NCBI RefSeq assembly: GCF_000519085.1
Contig: NZ_KI912577.1
Coordinates: 2,237,331 to 2,301,330, forward strand
DNA length: 64,000 bases
Source: Methylobacterium sp. 10
Lineage (GTDB): Bacteria; Pseudomonadota; Alphaproteobacteria; Rhizobiales; Beijerinckiaceae
Reading direction: 5' to 3'
Shown: one piece after another, positions 23,177 to 31,982 of the stretch
Position numbering within the stretch: the stretch's first letter is position 1
Layout: every line of letters starts with the position of its first letter
Translations under genes and position numbers: made by a program
Notes under the pieces: model-generated
Seen by the model: the letters and a program-made list of their open reading frames with translations, nothing else
The model's database searches: none
Told to the model about the DNA's origin: nothing

Positions 23177-24468
23177 CCGTATCGTCGAACACCCGCATCG
23201 CCTGGATCGCCGCGCTCGCGGCCTTCATGTTCCTCCCGGAAGGGCTTCGGGCCGAGGATGCCCCGAGGGGCGCGGCCATCGAGGCCAAGGGCATGCCCGG
23301 CCCCTATGGCGAGCAGCTCACCATCGACGACAAGGGCATCACCCTGACCTTTCCCGATGATTCCGTGAGATTGCGCATCGGTGGCCGTTTTCACCTCGAT
23401 TTCGGTGCGGCCGGCATCCGCCAATCGGGCTTCGGCGATCCGTTCACCGACACCATCGCCGTGCGCCGCTCGTGGATCGAGACGACTTTGAGCCTCGGCA
23501 AGGATGTCGGGATCGGTTTCCAATACGATTTCGCCGATCCGGTGACGCCGATCAACGATGCGGTCCTGGTCTATCGCGGCGTGCCGGACATGCTCTTCAG
23601 TATCGGCAACGAGAAAGAGCCGTTCGGTCTCGATCAACTCGCCTCCAACAACACCATCCTCTTCACCGAGCGTGCCTTGTCCGACGCTTTCGTACCGGCC
23701 CGAAACTTCGGTTTCGCCGTCGGGAGACATGGCAAGGACTGGAGCGTCGTAACCGGAGTTTTCGGCGGCAACGCCAATACCGGCATCGGCACCGAAGGCA
23801 TCGCCTCGACCAGCCGCGTGACCTACGCGCCGATCAACGACGACCACCGGACCCTGCATGTCGGTCTCGCCGGGAGCTACCGCGGCCTGCCCCGCGACGA
23901 GAGCCCGCTCTCGCTGTCCAGCCGGTCGGAAGCGTTCCTCTATGCGAGGAGCTTCGTCGATACCGGAGACATCCGCGATGCCGCCAGCATTGCGCGCATC
24001 GGCGCCGAGCTCGCCTACCGCTCCGGCCCGCTGCTGGTGAGTGCGGAATACACACGGACCGAGATCGGTCGCTTCGACGGCGCTGAGACATTGAGTTTCC
24101 AAGGCGGTTACGTGCAGGCGAGCTGGGTCCTGAACAGCGACAACCGGGCCTATCGTATGGCTCCCGACTACAACGGGACGAGCTATGCCGTCTTCGGCGG
24201 CGTCAAGGTCGCCGAGGCCCAGCGCATCACCCGAGGCGGCTTCGGCGTGTTCGAGCTCGGTCTGCGATTCTCGGCCATCGATCTCGACGATGGCGGGATA
24301 CGCGGCGGCATCGAACGAGACGGCACGGTGGGACTATCGTGGTATCCTGACACCAACATCCGCATCATGGCCGATTACGTCCGGTCGCATACGTCACCCT
24401 CCGCGATCCAGAATGGCCGGACCATCGATGCCGATACGTTCATCGGCCGGTTCCAACTGTACTGGTGA
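23173..24468 (+). CDS. OprP/OprO-type outer-membrane porin
   Basis: Outer-membrane beta-barrel of 431 residues, phosphate-selective porin O/P family. GTG start at 23173 overlapping the upstream stop (GTGA). A signal peptide ends near LRAED. Features include VRLRIGGRFHLDFGA at the first strand, RRSWIETTLSLGKDVGIGFQYDF, the family block SIGNEKEPFGLDQL, and a terminal aromatic (RFQLYW). OprP-type pores favour anions. Placement inside a formate dehydrogenase gene series suggests passage of formate or oxyanions, which is inference. A 133-bp gap follows. Confidence 0.88.
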   Translation: MTVSSNTRIAWIAALAAFMFLPEGLRAEDAPRGAAIEAKGMPGPYGEQLTIDDKGITLTFPDDSVRLRIGGRFHLDFGAAGIRQSGFGDPFTDTIAVRRSWIETTLSLGKDVGIGFQYDFADPVTPINDAVLVYRGVPDMLFSIGNEKEPFGLDQLASNNTILFTERALSDAFVPARNFGFAVGRHGKDWSVVTGVFGGNANTGIGTEGIASTSRVTYAPINDDHRTLHVGLAGSYRGLPRDESPLSLSSRSEAFLYARSFVDTGDIRDAASIARIGAELAYRSGPLLVSAEYTRTEIGRFDGAETLSFQGGYVQASWVLNSDNRAYRMAPDYNGTSYAVFGGVKVAEAQRITRGGFGVFELGLRFSAIDLDDGGIRGGIERDGTVGLSWYPDTNIRIMADYVRSHTSPSAIQNGRTIDADTFIGRFQLYW

Positions 24469-24601
24469 ACCCGTGTCGTCCTTATCCGCGAGCAATTGCG
24501 GACGCCCCGCACCAGATACCGGCCTTGAACGCCATGATCATCGCCGTCATCCGGAACGCGAGTTCGGCCGGCGGCGACAGGATGGGTCTTCGGAATCTTC
24601 G

Positions 24602-25180
24602 ATGAGCAGTCTCAAACTTCCACGGACCATTCGCCTCGACCCTTCGGACACCTTCGTGTTCGCGCAGGCTGCCGAGCCCGGCGAATGGGCGGTGGCCGGG
24701 TCGTTCCTGTTCTGGGATGCCGATGTCCCGCTGCTCCAGGGCAAGGAGCGGACGGCGTTCCGCTCGGGTTTCCTCGGCGTGACGTCCCTGGGATTCTCGA
24801 CCCTGGTCGTGGTGACCGAGGCGACTCCGACCGAGCGGGACGCGGCCGTGGAGGATCTGGCGCGCCATCTCTGCGAGCGCCTCGGCGCCCCGAGCCTCGA
24901 CGTGGCCCGCGTCGCCGCGGCGGAGGAGATCGAGTTCGCCGGCTCCTTGTGCCAGCCCTCCATCGGCAGCGTGATCGCCCTGCACAGGACCTTCGAGGAC
25001 GGCGAGATTCGGGAGGCGTTCCGCACCCTGCACCAGCGCGGGCCCGGTGTGGCGGGAGCCGACAAGCTTCATGCTCATGCGCGGGCCTTCACCTTCGTCG
25101 AGACCGACGACGAACTTGAGGAGCGGGCGGACCTCATCGGTATGGCGGCGGCACCGAGATCGAAAGGTGAAGGACGATGA
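24602..25180 (+). CDS. DUF6505-family protein of the formate dehydrogenase region
   Basis: Soluble protein of 192 residues without signal peptide or membrane segment, start MSSLKLPRTIRLDPSDTF. I assign it to the DUF6505 family from its sequence and its constant neighbours; no function is established. Notable are an acidic C-terminal half and a single Cys (GSLCQPSIG). The start ATG at 24602 overlaps the TGA of a 23-codon upstream ORF (24534-24605). Its stop overlaps the next start (ATGA at 25177), so translation is coupled to the following gene. Confidence 0.8.
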   Translation: MSSLKLPRTIRLDPSDTFVFAQAAEPGEWAVAGSFLFWDADVPLLQGKERTAFRSGFLGVTSLGFSTLVVVTEATPTERDAAVEDLARHLCERLGAPSLDVARVAAAEEIEFAGSLCQPSIGSVIALHRTFEDGEIREAFRTLHQRGPGVAGADKLHAHARAFTFVETDDELEERADLIGMAAAPRSKGEGR

Positions 25181-26187
25181 CCGAGTTCTGGGTCTCCAGC
25201 GGCCACCATCTCGCCGGGCGCACGGAGGGGGGCGGTCTTGCGGTCACCGACGAGCTCATCCTCGCTTATCTCGCCAGGCCGGAGCTGGTGCCGCCCGAGG
25301 AGGCCTGCATGGCCGAGCGGGCGCTTCACCGCAGCCTCGTGAGTGCACCGCGCCGGCCGGTCTCCCCCGGTGAGATCGCCGCCATGGTGGATGCGGACGC
25401 ACGCGAGAACTGGATGATGATGCTCGCCTTCCGTGACCGCTTGACGGCCGCGCGCTCCGTGGAGGCAGCCTATCTCGACCTCGTTCGCGGCGGCTTGAAC
25501 GGGACGCCGCCGATCTTCCTCAACCAGTTGGCGCATCTCATCCTGCGCAACGCCCTCGATGGATGCGACGACCCCTACACCCTCCGCGCCGGTGAACTCT
25601 TCTTCCGGCCCCAGCGCGTCTCCTTCGTCGATGGTGCGGCCTTCCTGGCCGATGCCGAGGTGATCGAGGCGCGCGAGACCGGCGCCGCACAATCGCCCCT
25701 CGTCGCCATGCTCGGCAAGGAAGCGGCAAACGAACTCGACGTGCTCACGGACGAGACCGCCTGGACCTATTGGAGCCGCTCGGACGCCTTCACCATGGCG
25801 CTCAACCTCGGAAGCAATCCGAAGAGCCGCGACGGCCTCGCCCGCGCCATCGAGGCCTGGATCCGCCACCTCCTGCACGTGGACGCGACGGTTGAGCCGA
25901 TCGCGTCCATGGACGATCCGGATTGGCGCTGGTTCGTCGGGCTCGATGCCCAGGCGACCCGGATCGGCAACGCCCTTTGGAACGGCGAGGCCCTGGACGA
26001 GGCAAGCCGCATGCGCATCCTGGCCTTGTTCCGCCTGACCTTCGCCGACGACTGGCGGATCGACCGGCGCGTGGCCGGGCGACCGGTATATCTGCTCCTG
26101 GCGATGGATGCCGAAAAGCGCGTCTCCCTGAAACCCCAGAATCTGGTGATGGGATTGCCGATCACCGCCGGTGCGGAGGCTGCATGA
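25177..26187 (+). CDS. DUF6352-family protein of the formate dehydrogenase region
   Basis: Protein of 336 residues, start MTEFWVSSGHHLAGRTEGGG, matching the DUF6352 family of alphaproteobacterial formate dehydrogenase loci. Early residues include a GHHL pair of histidines and a long helical section (ARENWMMMLAFRDRLTAARS). IFLNQLAHLILRNALDGCDDP is a distinctive block in the middle. No signal peptide or membrane segment. It is coupled by 4-bp overlaps on both sides. Function unknown; a scaffold or maturation role is only suggested by context. Confidence 0.82.
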   Translation: MTEFWVSSGHHLAGRTEGGGLAVTDELILAYLARPELVPPEEACMAERALHRSLVSAPRRPVSPGEIAAMVDADARENWMMMLAFRDRLTAARSVEAAYLDLVRGGLNGTPPIFLNQLAHLILRNALDGCDDPYTLRAGELFFRPQRVSFVDGAAFLADAEVIEARETGAAQSPLVAMLGKEAANELDVLTDETAWTYWSRSDAFTMALNLGSNPKSRDGLARAIEAWIRHLLHVDATVEPIASMDDPDWRWFVGLDAQATRIGNALWNGEALDEASRMRILALFRLTFADDWRIDRRVAGRPVYLLLAMDAEKRVSLKPQNLVMGLPITAGAEAA

Positions 26188-26729
26188 CCGAGACCGGCCA
26201 AACGAATCCGTCGAGGCCCATGCCCGACGATCGGTTCGAAGTGGGGATTATCGTCGCCAAGCGGGCCCTGAAGAGCCGTTGGGCGAGCCATGCCTGGCTG
26301 CCGGTGGCCGCCCTGCCCGCGATTCCCGTCACGGAACCCTGGACGGTACTCTCGGCGACGCCAGAGGAGAAAACCTATTACGCCGGTGCCTACGAGGTCT
26401 CGCTTCACCCCGCCGAGACATCGCATTACCGCGACAACCTGATCTCGGGCCGGCCTTCCCTCTGGGTTGCCCTGCGGCAGATCGCTGAGGGCAGTTACGA
26501 GGTGGCGAACGTGACGGCCGATCCCTACGAGGGAGAATCCATGGCCGAAGGAATCGGCGAGGTCGTGGAGGCGGTTCCGATGCCCGAGGAGGTCCAGGCA
26601 AAGGTTCTGGCCTTTTTCGATGCCTTCCACGTCGAACAAGTGTTCCACAAGCGCAAGCGCGACAGGGCCGATCCGGAGGCCCTGGCCCGCCAGGGCACCG
26701 GCACGCGCAGGCGGGGTGACGAGGGATGA
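26184..26729 (+). CDS. DUF3305-domain protein
   Basis: Protein of 181 residues. The DUF3305 domain spans roughly residues 15-150 (FEVGIIVAKRALKSRWASHAW, then YYAGAYEVSLHPAETSHYRDN). The C-terminal tail is strongly basic (HKRKRDRADPEALARQGTGTRRRG). Start and stop each overlap a neighbour by 4 bp. DUF3305 and DUF3306 proteins commonly sit together beside formate dehydrogenase genes, but their activities are not established. Confidence 0.87.
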   Translation: MTETGQTNPSRPMPDDRFEVGIIVAKRALKSRWASHAWLPVAALPAIPVTEPWTVLSATPEEKTYYAGAYEVSLHPAETSHYRDNLISGRPSLWVALRQIAEGSYEVANVTADPYEGESMAEGIGEVVEAVPMPEEVQAKVLAFFDAFHVEQVFHKRKRDRADPEALARQGTGTRRRGDEG

Positions 26730-27364
26730 GCGGCAGCGACTTCTTCTCGCGCTGGTCGAAGCGCAAGCATGCTCTCGTCCGTGAGCTCCCGCCCACGCGC
26801 GACCCGTTAGAGAGTGAGCCGGTTCCCCTCTCGGACGAGCTTGCCGATGGCGAGACCTTGCCGCCCGAGGAGCTCGCCAAGCTGCCCTCCCTGGATAGCC
26901 TGACGGCTCAGACCGACCTGATTCAGTTCCTGCGGGCCGGCGTGCCGATGGTGATGCGCAAGGCGGCCCTGCGCCGCATGTGGTCGCTCGACACAAACAT
27001 CCGCGACTATGTCAGCGAAGCGCGGGAATACGCCTACGACTGGAATGCGGTGGGTGGCGTGCCGGGGAACGGCCCACTTCTGCCCACGGACGACATCAAG
27101 GCCATGCTGCGAGACATCTTCGATGGAACGCCAGTCGAAGAAGCGGAGCCCGAGCCGATGACCGTCGAGGCCAAGCCGATCGAAGCCGATCGGCTTGGGG
27201 AACAAGCTGCTCCCGCGAGAACCGGCGCCGATAGCGATCCCGCCGGCGCGGAAGAACAGCTCGTCGCGTTGCCGCACAGCTTGGCCGTTTCGCCGCCAAC
27301 TCCCGCTACCGTGCATGCGGCCACTCCGAGACCGCGACGACATGGCCGTGCTGTCCCGCTTTGA
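26726..27364 (+). CDS. DUF3306-domain protein
   Basis: Protein of 212 residues. It begins with the family signature FFSRWSKRKH near residue 6, continues with an acidic stretch, and has a conserved core (IQFLRAGVPMVMRKAALRRMWS; IRDYVSEAREYAYDWN). The last ~80 residues are Pro/Ala/Glu-rich and probably disordered. It ends the chain of four coupled genes. A 95-bp gap with a candidate promoter and palindrome separates it from torD. Confidence 0.87.
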   Translation: MSGSDFFSRWSKRKHALVRELPPTRDPLESEPVPLSDELADGETLPPEELAKLPSLDSLTAQTDLIQFLRAGVPMVMRKAALRRMWSLDTNIRDYVSEAREYAYDWNAVGGVPGNGPLLPTDDIKAMLRDIFDGTPVEEAEPEPMTVEAKPIEADRLGEQAAPARTGADSDPAGAEEQLVALPHSLAVSPPTPATVHAATPRPRRHGRAVPL

Positions 27365-27380
27365 GCTATTAAAAACTACG

Positions 27381-27408
27381 TTGCGCACGTCCCAATCCGG
27401 GCTATTGT
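27381..27408 (+). promoter_or_regulatory. Candidate promoter of torD-fdh genes
   Basis: TTGCGC at 27381-27386 and TATTGT at 27403-27408 with a 16-bp spacer, just upstream of a perfect palindrome and 52 bp before torD. A match by eye to a sigma-70-type promoter; alternative sigma factors were not excluded. Confidence 0.35.
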
Positions 27409-27411
27409 GGC

Positions 27412-27429
27412 CGAAGTGAATTCACTTCG
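27412..27429. promoter_or_regulatory. Perfect 18-bp palindrome, candidate operator
   Basis: CGAAGTGAATTCACTTCG is fully symmetric with no loop, which favours a DNA-binding site over an RNA hairpin. It would overlap the transcription start of the torD-fdh genes. Confidence 0.5.
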
Positions 27430-27459
27430 CCCGCGATCGGGTCGCGGTTTGAGGATGGT

Positions 27460-28107
27460 ATGCGTTCGGTGGAATTGTTTCGCGAAGACGAGGCGAAACC
27501 CGCTTCCGGCACGCCCGGCATGACGCAGCCGGTCGCTGAAGACGTCGATTTTCTGCGTGCCCATTTCTACGATCTTCTCGCGGCCCTGACTGGTCGGGCG
27601 CCTTCGGAGGACATCCTGTCACTCTTGGCCGGCTCTGGCGGCAACGAGAGTCCCCTGGGCAGGGCGAGTTCCTCCCTCGCTCGCGAAGCGGCCGGCGCGG
27701 ACCTCAAGAAGGTCGGGCGCGAGTATTTCGATCTCCTCGTCGGCGTCGGGCGCGGCGAGGTCGTACCACACGCCTCCTATTATCTGACCGGCTTCCTCAA
27801 CGAGCGGCCGCTGGCCCGCATTCGCCAGGATCTGGCCCGGCTCGGAATCGAAGCCTCTGGCGGCATGAGTGAACCGGAAGACCACGCGGCAATGCTGCTC
27901 GAGACCATGGCGGGTCTCGTATCGGGCCGGTTCGAGACCGGAGCGGGCGAGGACCGCGTCTTCTTCGAACGGCATCTAAAACCCTGGGTCGGGCGTTTGT
28001 TCGACGACGTGGCGGCCAATACCCGTTCGGCTTTTTACCGCGCCGTGGGCGACCTCGGCCGGACCTTCATCGACATCGAGACCCAGGCCTACGCACTCGA
28101 CGCGTGA
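27460..28107 (+). CDS. TorD-family redox-enzyme chaperone
   Basis: Cytosolic chaperone of 215 residues in the TorD/DmsD family, which protects a molybdoenzyme during cofactor loading and Tat export. An all-helical pattern is apparent. FLRAHFYDLLAALTGRAPSEDIL opens the domain (near residue 28), and EYFDLLVGVGRGEVVPHASYYLTG matches the family core. Its client is probably the formate dehydrogenase alpha subunit encoded 0.3 kb downstream, which has a twin-arginine signal. It sits directly behind the palindrome at 27412 and precedes a second Tat-signal protein. Confidence 0.88.
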   Translation: MRSVELFREDEAKPASGTPGMTQPVAEDVDFLRAHFYDLLAALTGRAPSEDILSLLAGSGGNESPLGRASSSLAREAAGADLKKVGREYFDLLVGVGRGEVVPHASYYLTGFLNERPLARIRQDLARLGIEASGGMSEPEDHAAMLLETMAGLVSGRFETGAGEDRVFFERHLKPWVGRLFDDVAANTRSAFYRAVGDLGRTFIDIETQAYALDA

Positions 28108-28151
28108 GGCTGGGGTCACTGGTACATCGGTCGCATTCAGGAGTGACGAGC

Positions 28152-28376
28152 ATGCGGGACGATCGAAAGGACGAGATGGGACGGCGCCATTTCTTCCGCG
28201 CACTCGGTGGTGGATCGGTGGCTGCCGCCGCCGCGATCACGGCCCAGCCTATGATCGCGACGCCCGCGCAGGCCTACGATCCTGGCGCCGAGGAGACGAA
28301 GGCCCGCTACCGCGAGTCCGACCACGTCAAGGCCTTCTACCGAACCAACGGCTACGAGACCCTGAAGAAGATTTGA
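28152..28376 (+). CDS. Formate dehydrogenase region Tat-target protein
   Basis: Small protein of 74 residues with a clear twin-arginine signal (MGRRHFFRALGGG, then a hydrophobic Ala-rich core ending in AQA near residue 41). The ~33-residue mature part is polar (TKARYRESDHVKAFYRTNGY). It matches the known family of short Tat-exported proteins encoded just before formate dehydrogenase alpha genes (TIGR02811 type). Its role is unknown; it may accompany the enzyme during export. The start is 28152 or 28176. It lies 7 bp before the alpha-subunit gene. Confidence 0.85.
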   Translation: MRDDRKDEMGRRHFFRALGGGSVAAAAAITAQPMIATPAQAYDPGAEETKARYRESDHVKAFYRTNGYETLKKI

Positions 28377-28383
28377 GGGCGCC

Positions 28384-31326
28384 ATGCTGATCAAGCGCAA
28401 GACCAGCGGCCCGGGCCGCTCCTTTCATCCGGCTGTGGCCATCGGCGAGGCGCCGAAGGCCCTCGACCGTCGCGCATTCCTGCGCAATTCCGGCCTTGTG
28501 GCCGGCGGTCTGGCCGCCGCTGGCTCGATCCAGCTCGGCTCCATGCGCAAGGCCCAAGCCGCCGGCTCCTCTGCGATCGGTCCTGAGGTCACCGTGAAGA
28601 AGAACATCTGCACCCACTGCTCGGTGGGCTGTACGGTGACGGCTGAGGTGGTGAATGGCGTCTGGGTCGGCCAGGAGCCGTCTTTCACCAGTCCAATCAA
28701 CCGGGGCACGCATTGTGCCAAGGGCGCTGCGATCCGCGAGCTCGTCTCCAGCGACCGCCGCCTGAAATACCCGATGAAGATGGTCGACGGGCAATGGACC
28801 CGCATCTCGTGGGACCAAGCCATCGACGAGATCGGCGACAAGATCACGGGCCTGCGCGACAAATACGGCCCGGATTCGGTGTACTGGCTCGGCTCGGCCA
28901 AATTCACCAACGAGGCCGCGTACATCTTCCGTAAGCTCGGGGCCTTCTGGGGCACCAACTCGGTGGATCATCAGGCCCGCATCTGTCACTCGACCACGGT
29001 GGCCGGTGTGGCCAACACCTGGGGCTATGGCGCGCAGACGAATTCCTACAACGATATCCGGAATGCCAAGACAATGATCATCCTTGGCGGTAATCCCGCC
29101 GAGGCCCATCCGGTCTCCCTCCAGCATGTGCTCTCCGGCAAGGAGATCAACCGCGCGAACATGATCGTCATCGATCCCCGTTTCACGCGCACGGCCGCCC
29201 ATGCCACCGATTACGTCCGGATCCGCTCCGGCACCGATATCCCGGTGGTCTGGGGTATCCTTTGGCACGTTTTCGAGAACGGCTGGGAAGACAAGGAATT
29301 CATCAGCCAGCGTGTCTACGCCATGGATGATGTCCGCAAGGAAGTCGCCAAGTGGAATCCCGAAGAAGTCGAACGGGTCTCCGGCGTGCCAGGCGAGCAA
29401 CTGAAGCGTGTCGCCAAGCTCTTTGCCACGGAGAAGCCCGCGACCCTGATCTGGTGCATGGGCGCGACCCAACACACGGTGGGGACCGCCAACGTCCGCG
29501 CCCTCTGCATCCTCTGCCTCGCTACCGGCAATGTCGGCAAGCCGGGCACGGGAGCCAACATCTTCCGGGGCCACACTAACGTCCAGGGGGCAACCGACAT
29601 GGGCCTCGATGTGACGTCGCTGCCGCTCTATTACGGCCTCGTCGAAGGTGCCTGGAAGCATTGGGCCCGCGTCTGGGACGTCGAGTACGACTGGCTGCAG
29701 GCGCGCTTCGATGAGGTACCGGCCAAGGGCGGACGGAAGTCCCGCACGCGCAAGGAGAGCATGGAATCGCCGGGCATCACCTCGACGCGGTGGTTCGACG
29801 GCGTAAACCTGCCTGAGGATCAGGTCGACCAGCGCACCGGCATCAAGGCGATGATGGTGTTCGGCCATGGCGGCAACACCGTCACCCGACTGCCGGAGGC
29901 GGTGAAGGGTCTCGGCAAGCTCGACCTTCTCGTGGTCGCGGACCCGCACCCCACCACCTTCGCCGCCCTCGATGCGCGGCGCGACAACACCTACCTCTTG
30001 CCGATCTGCACCTCCCTGGAGATGGACGGCAGCCGCACGGCCTCGAACCGGTCGATCCAGTGGGGCGAGCAGATTGTCAAGCCGGCCTTCGAATCGAAGA
30101 ATGACTACGAGGTGGTCTATCGCTTGGCGCAAAAGCTCGGCTTCGGCGACAAGATGTTCAAGAACATCAAGGTCGTGGATAACGTGCCCGAGGCGGAGGA
30201 CATCCTGCGGGAGATCAACCGCGGCGGCTGGTCCACCGGCTATTGCGGCCAGAGCCCTGAGCGGCTCAAGGCGCATATGCGTAACCAGGCCAAGTTCGAC
30301 TTGGTGACTCTGCGCGCGCCCAAGGATGACCCCGAAGTGGGTGGCGACTATTACGGCCTGCCCTGGCCGTGCTGGGGCAAGCCCGAACTGAAACATCCGG
30401 GAACCCATATCCTCTACAACACTAACCTCCACATCAAGGATGGGGGCGGCACCTTCAGGGCGCGCTTCGGCACCGAGCGCAACGGCGTGACCTTGCTCGC
30501 CGAGGATTCCTTCGCGAAGGGATCGGATCTCACCGACGGGTATCCCGAATTCACCATGGCGGTGTTCAAGAAGCTCGGCTGGGACAAGGATCTCACCGCC
30601 GAGGAGATGGCGAGCATCACCAAGACCGGCGGGGCCAATATCGATGCGGTGAGCTGGGCCACCGACTTGTCGGGCGGCATTCAGCGCGTCTGCCTTGACC
30701 ACGGCGTGACGCCATACGGCAACGGCAAGGCCCGGGCGAATGCCTGGAACCTGCCTGACCCGGTTCCCGTACACCGCGAGCCGATCTACACGCCGCGTCC
30801 CGACCTCGTGGCGAAGTACCCGACGCGCCCCGACGAGCGTCAGCTGCGTATGCCGAATATCGGATTCTCGGTGCAGAAGGCGGCAGTGGATCGCGGCATC
30901 GCTAAGGACTTCCCGATCATCCTCACGTCCGGCCGCCTCGTGGAATACGAGGGCGGCGGCGAGGAGACGCGGTCGAACCCGTGGCTCGCCGAGCTGCAGC
31001 AGGACATGTTCGTCGAGATCAACACCGGCGATGCCACCGATCGCGGAATTAAGGACGGTCAGTTCGTCTGGGTCTCCGGCCCCGAGAACAACGCCAAGGC
31101 CAAGGTGAAGGCGCTGGTGACGGATCGGGTGGGCAAAGGCGTCGCCTTCATGCCGTTCCACTTCTCCGGGTGGTACCAGGGCGAAGACATGCGGAAATTC
31201 TATCCGCACGGCACCGACCCTGTGGTGCTGGGCGAGAGCTCGAACAACACGACGACCTACGGCTTCGATCCTGTGACGGGCATGCAGGAGACGAAGTGCA
31301 CCCTCTGTCAGATCCGGGCCGTTTAA
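28384..31326 (+). CDS. fdh3A: Formate dehydrogenase alpha (catalytic) subunit
   Basis: Periplasmic molybdo- or tungstoenzyme subunit oxidising formate to CO2, 980 residues. Twin-arginine signal DRRAFLRNSG with Arg29-Arg30, cleavage near AQA/AG. The [4Fe-4S] ligands are Cys76, Cys79, Cys83 and Cys111. The active-site residue is Cys201 (ARICHS, TGT codon), so this is a cysteine rather than selenocysteine enzyme, with His202 next to it. Bis-MGD binding blocks run through the middle and C-terminal parts (ends GMQETKCTLCQIRAV). The beta and gamma genes follow. The three-subunit layout resembles Methylobacterium Fdh3; whether Mo or W is used cannot be read here. Confidence 0.96.
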   Translation: MLIKRKTSGPGRSFHPAVAIGEAPKALDRRAFLRNSGLVAGGLAAAGSIQLGSMRKAQAAGSSAIGPEVTVKKNICTHCSVGCTVTAEVVNGVWVGQEPSFTSPINRGTHCAKGAAIRELVSSDRRLKYPMKMVDGQWTRISWDQAIDEIGDKITGLRDKYGPDSVYWLGSAKFTNEAAYIFRKLGAFWGTNSVDHQARICHSTTVAGVANTWGYGAQTNSYNDIRNAKTMIILGGNPAEAHPVSLQHVLSGKEINRANMIVIDPRFTRTAAHATDYVRIRSGTDIPVVWGILWHVFENGWEDKEFISQRVYAMDDVRKEVAKWNPEEVERVSGVPGEQLKRVAKLFATEKPATLIWCMGATQHTVGTANVRALCILCLATGNVGKPGTGANIFRGHTNVQGATDMGLDVTSLPLYYGLVEGAWKHWARVWDVEYDWLQARFDEVPAKGGRKSRTRKESMESPGITSTRWFDGVNLPEDQVDQRTGIKAMMVFGHGGNTVTRLPEAVKGLGKLDLLVVADPHPTTFAALDARRDNTYLLPICTSLEMDGSRTASNRSIQWGEQIVKPAFESKNDYEVVYRLAQKLGFGDKMFKNIKVVDNVPEAEDILREINRGGWSTGYCGQSPERLKAHMRNQAKFDLVTLRAPKDDPEVGGDYYGLPWPCWGKPELKHPGTHILYNTNLHIKDGGGTFRARFGTERNGVTLLAEDSFAKGSDLTDGYPEFTMAVFKKLGWDKDLTAEEMASITKTGGANIDAVSWATDLSGGIQRVCLDHGVTPYGNGKARANAWNLPDPVPVHREPIYTPRPDLVAKYPTRPDERQLRMPNIGFSVQKAAVDRGIAKDFPIILTSGRLVEYEGGGEETRSNPWLAELQQDMFVEINTGDATDRGIKDGQFVWVSGPENNAKAKVKALVTDRVGKGVAFMPFHFSGWYQGEDMRKFYPHGTDPVVLGESSNNTTTYGFDPVTGMQETKCTLCQIRAV

Positions 31327-31338
31327 GGGACAATCGCT

Positions 31339-31935
31339 ATGGCTCGTATGAAATTCCTCTGCGACGCGGACCGCTGCATCGAGTGCAACGCCTGCGTCAC
31401 CGCCTGCAAGAACGAGCACGAGGTGCCCTGGGGCATCAACCGGCGGCGCGTCGTCACCCTCAATGACGGCAAGCCCGGCGAGCGTTCGGTCTCCATGGCC
31501 TGCATGCACTGTACCGACGCCCCCTGCGCGGCGGTGTGCCCGGTGAATTGCTTCTACACCACGGCCGACGCAGTGGTTCTGCATTCCAAGGATATCTGCA
31601 TCGGCTGCGGCTACTGCTTCTACGCCTGCCCGTTCGGCGCACCGCAATATCCGAAGGTCGGCAATTTCGGGTCCCGCGGCAAGATGGACAAATGCACCTA
31701 CTGCGCTGGCGGACCCGAATCTGATTTCTCGACCATCGAGTACGAGAAGTATGGTTCGAACCGCCTTGCCGAAGGCAAACTGCCGCTCTGCGCCGAGATG
31801 TGTTCGACCAAGGCCCTGCTCGCTGGCGACGGCGACATGATCGCCGAAATTTACAAGCAGCGCGTGATCAAGCGAGGTTACGGCTCCGGCGCCTGGGGCT
31901 GGAAGACCGCCTATCGCGAAACCGTTGCTATCTAA
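31339..31935 (+). CDS. fdh3B: Formate dehydrogenase beta (iron-sulfur) subunit
   Basis: Electron-transfer subunit of 198 residues with four ferredoxin-type cysteine groups: CIECNACVTACKNEH near residue 13, CMHCTDAPCAAVCPVNC near 55, CIGCGYCFYACPFG near 95, and the split pair KCTYC ... CAEMC. Up to four [4Fe-4S] clusters carry electrons from the alpha subunit to the cytochrome b subunit. It has no export signal and presumably rides with the alpha subunit through Tat. It lacks the C-terminal membrane anchor found in the E. coli FdnH protein. The spacing to fdh3A is 12 bp. Confidence 0.95.
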   Translation: MARMKFLCDADRCIECNACVTACKNEHEVPWGINRRRVVTLNDGKPGERSVSMACMHCTDAPCAAVCPVNCFYTTADAVVLHSKDICIGCGYCFYACPFGAPQYPKVGNFGSRGKMDKCTYCAGGPESDFSTIEYEKYGSNRLAEGKLPLCAEMCSTKALLAGDGDMIAEIYKQRVIKRGYGSGAWGWKTAYRETVAI

Positions 31936-31982
31936 GCGCCGGACTGGACTGCCGGGGTCGAGACTTTAGGAAGGAAACGCCG

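Noticed and set aside
28984..28986. Selenocysteine at the formate dehydrogenase active site
   Set aside because: The codon is TGT (Cys201), so no TGA recoding or SECIS element is needed.
28327..31647. 1106-residue open frame opposite fdh3A
   Set aside because: Antisense shadow of a highly biased coding region; no motifs, and the sense gene is unmistakable.
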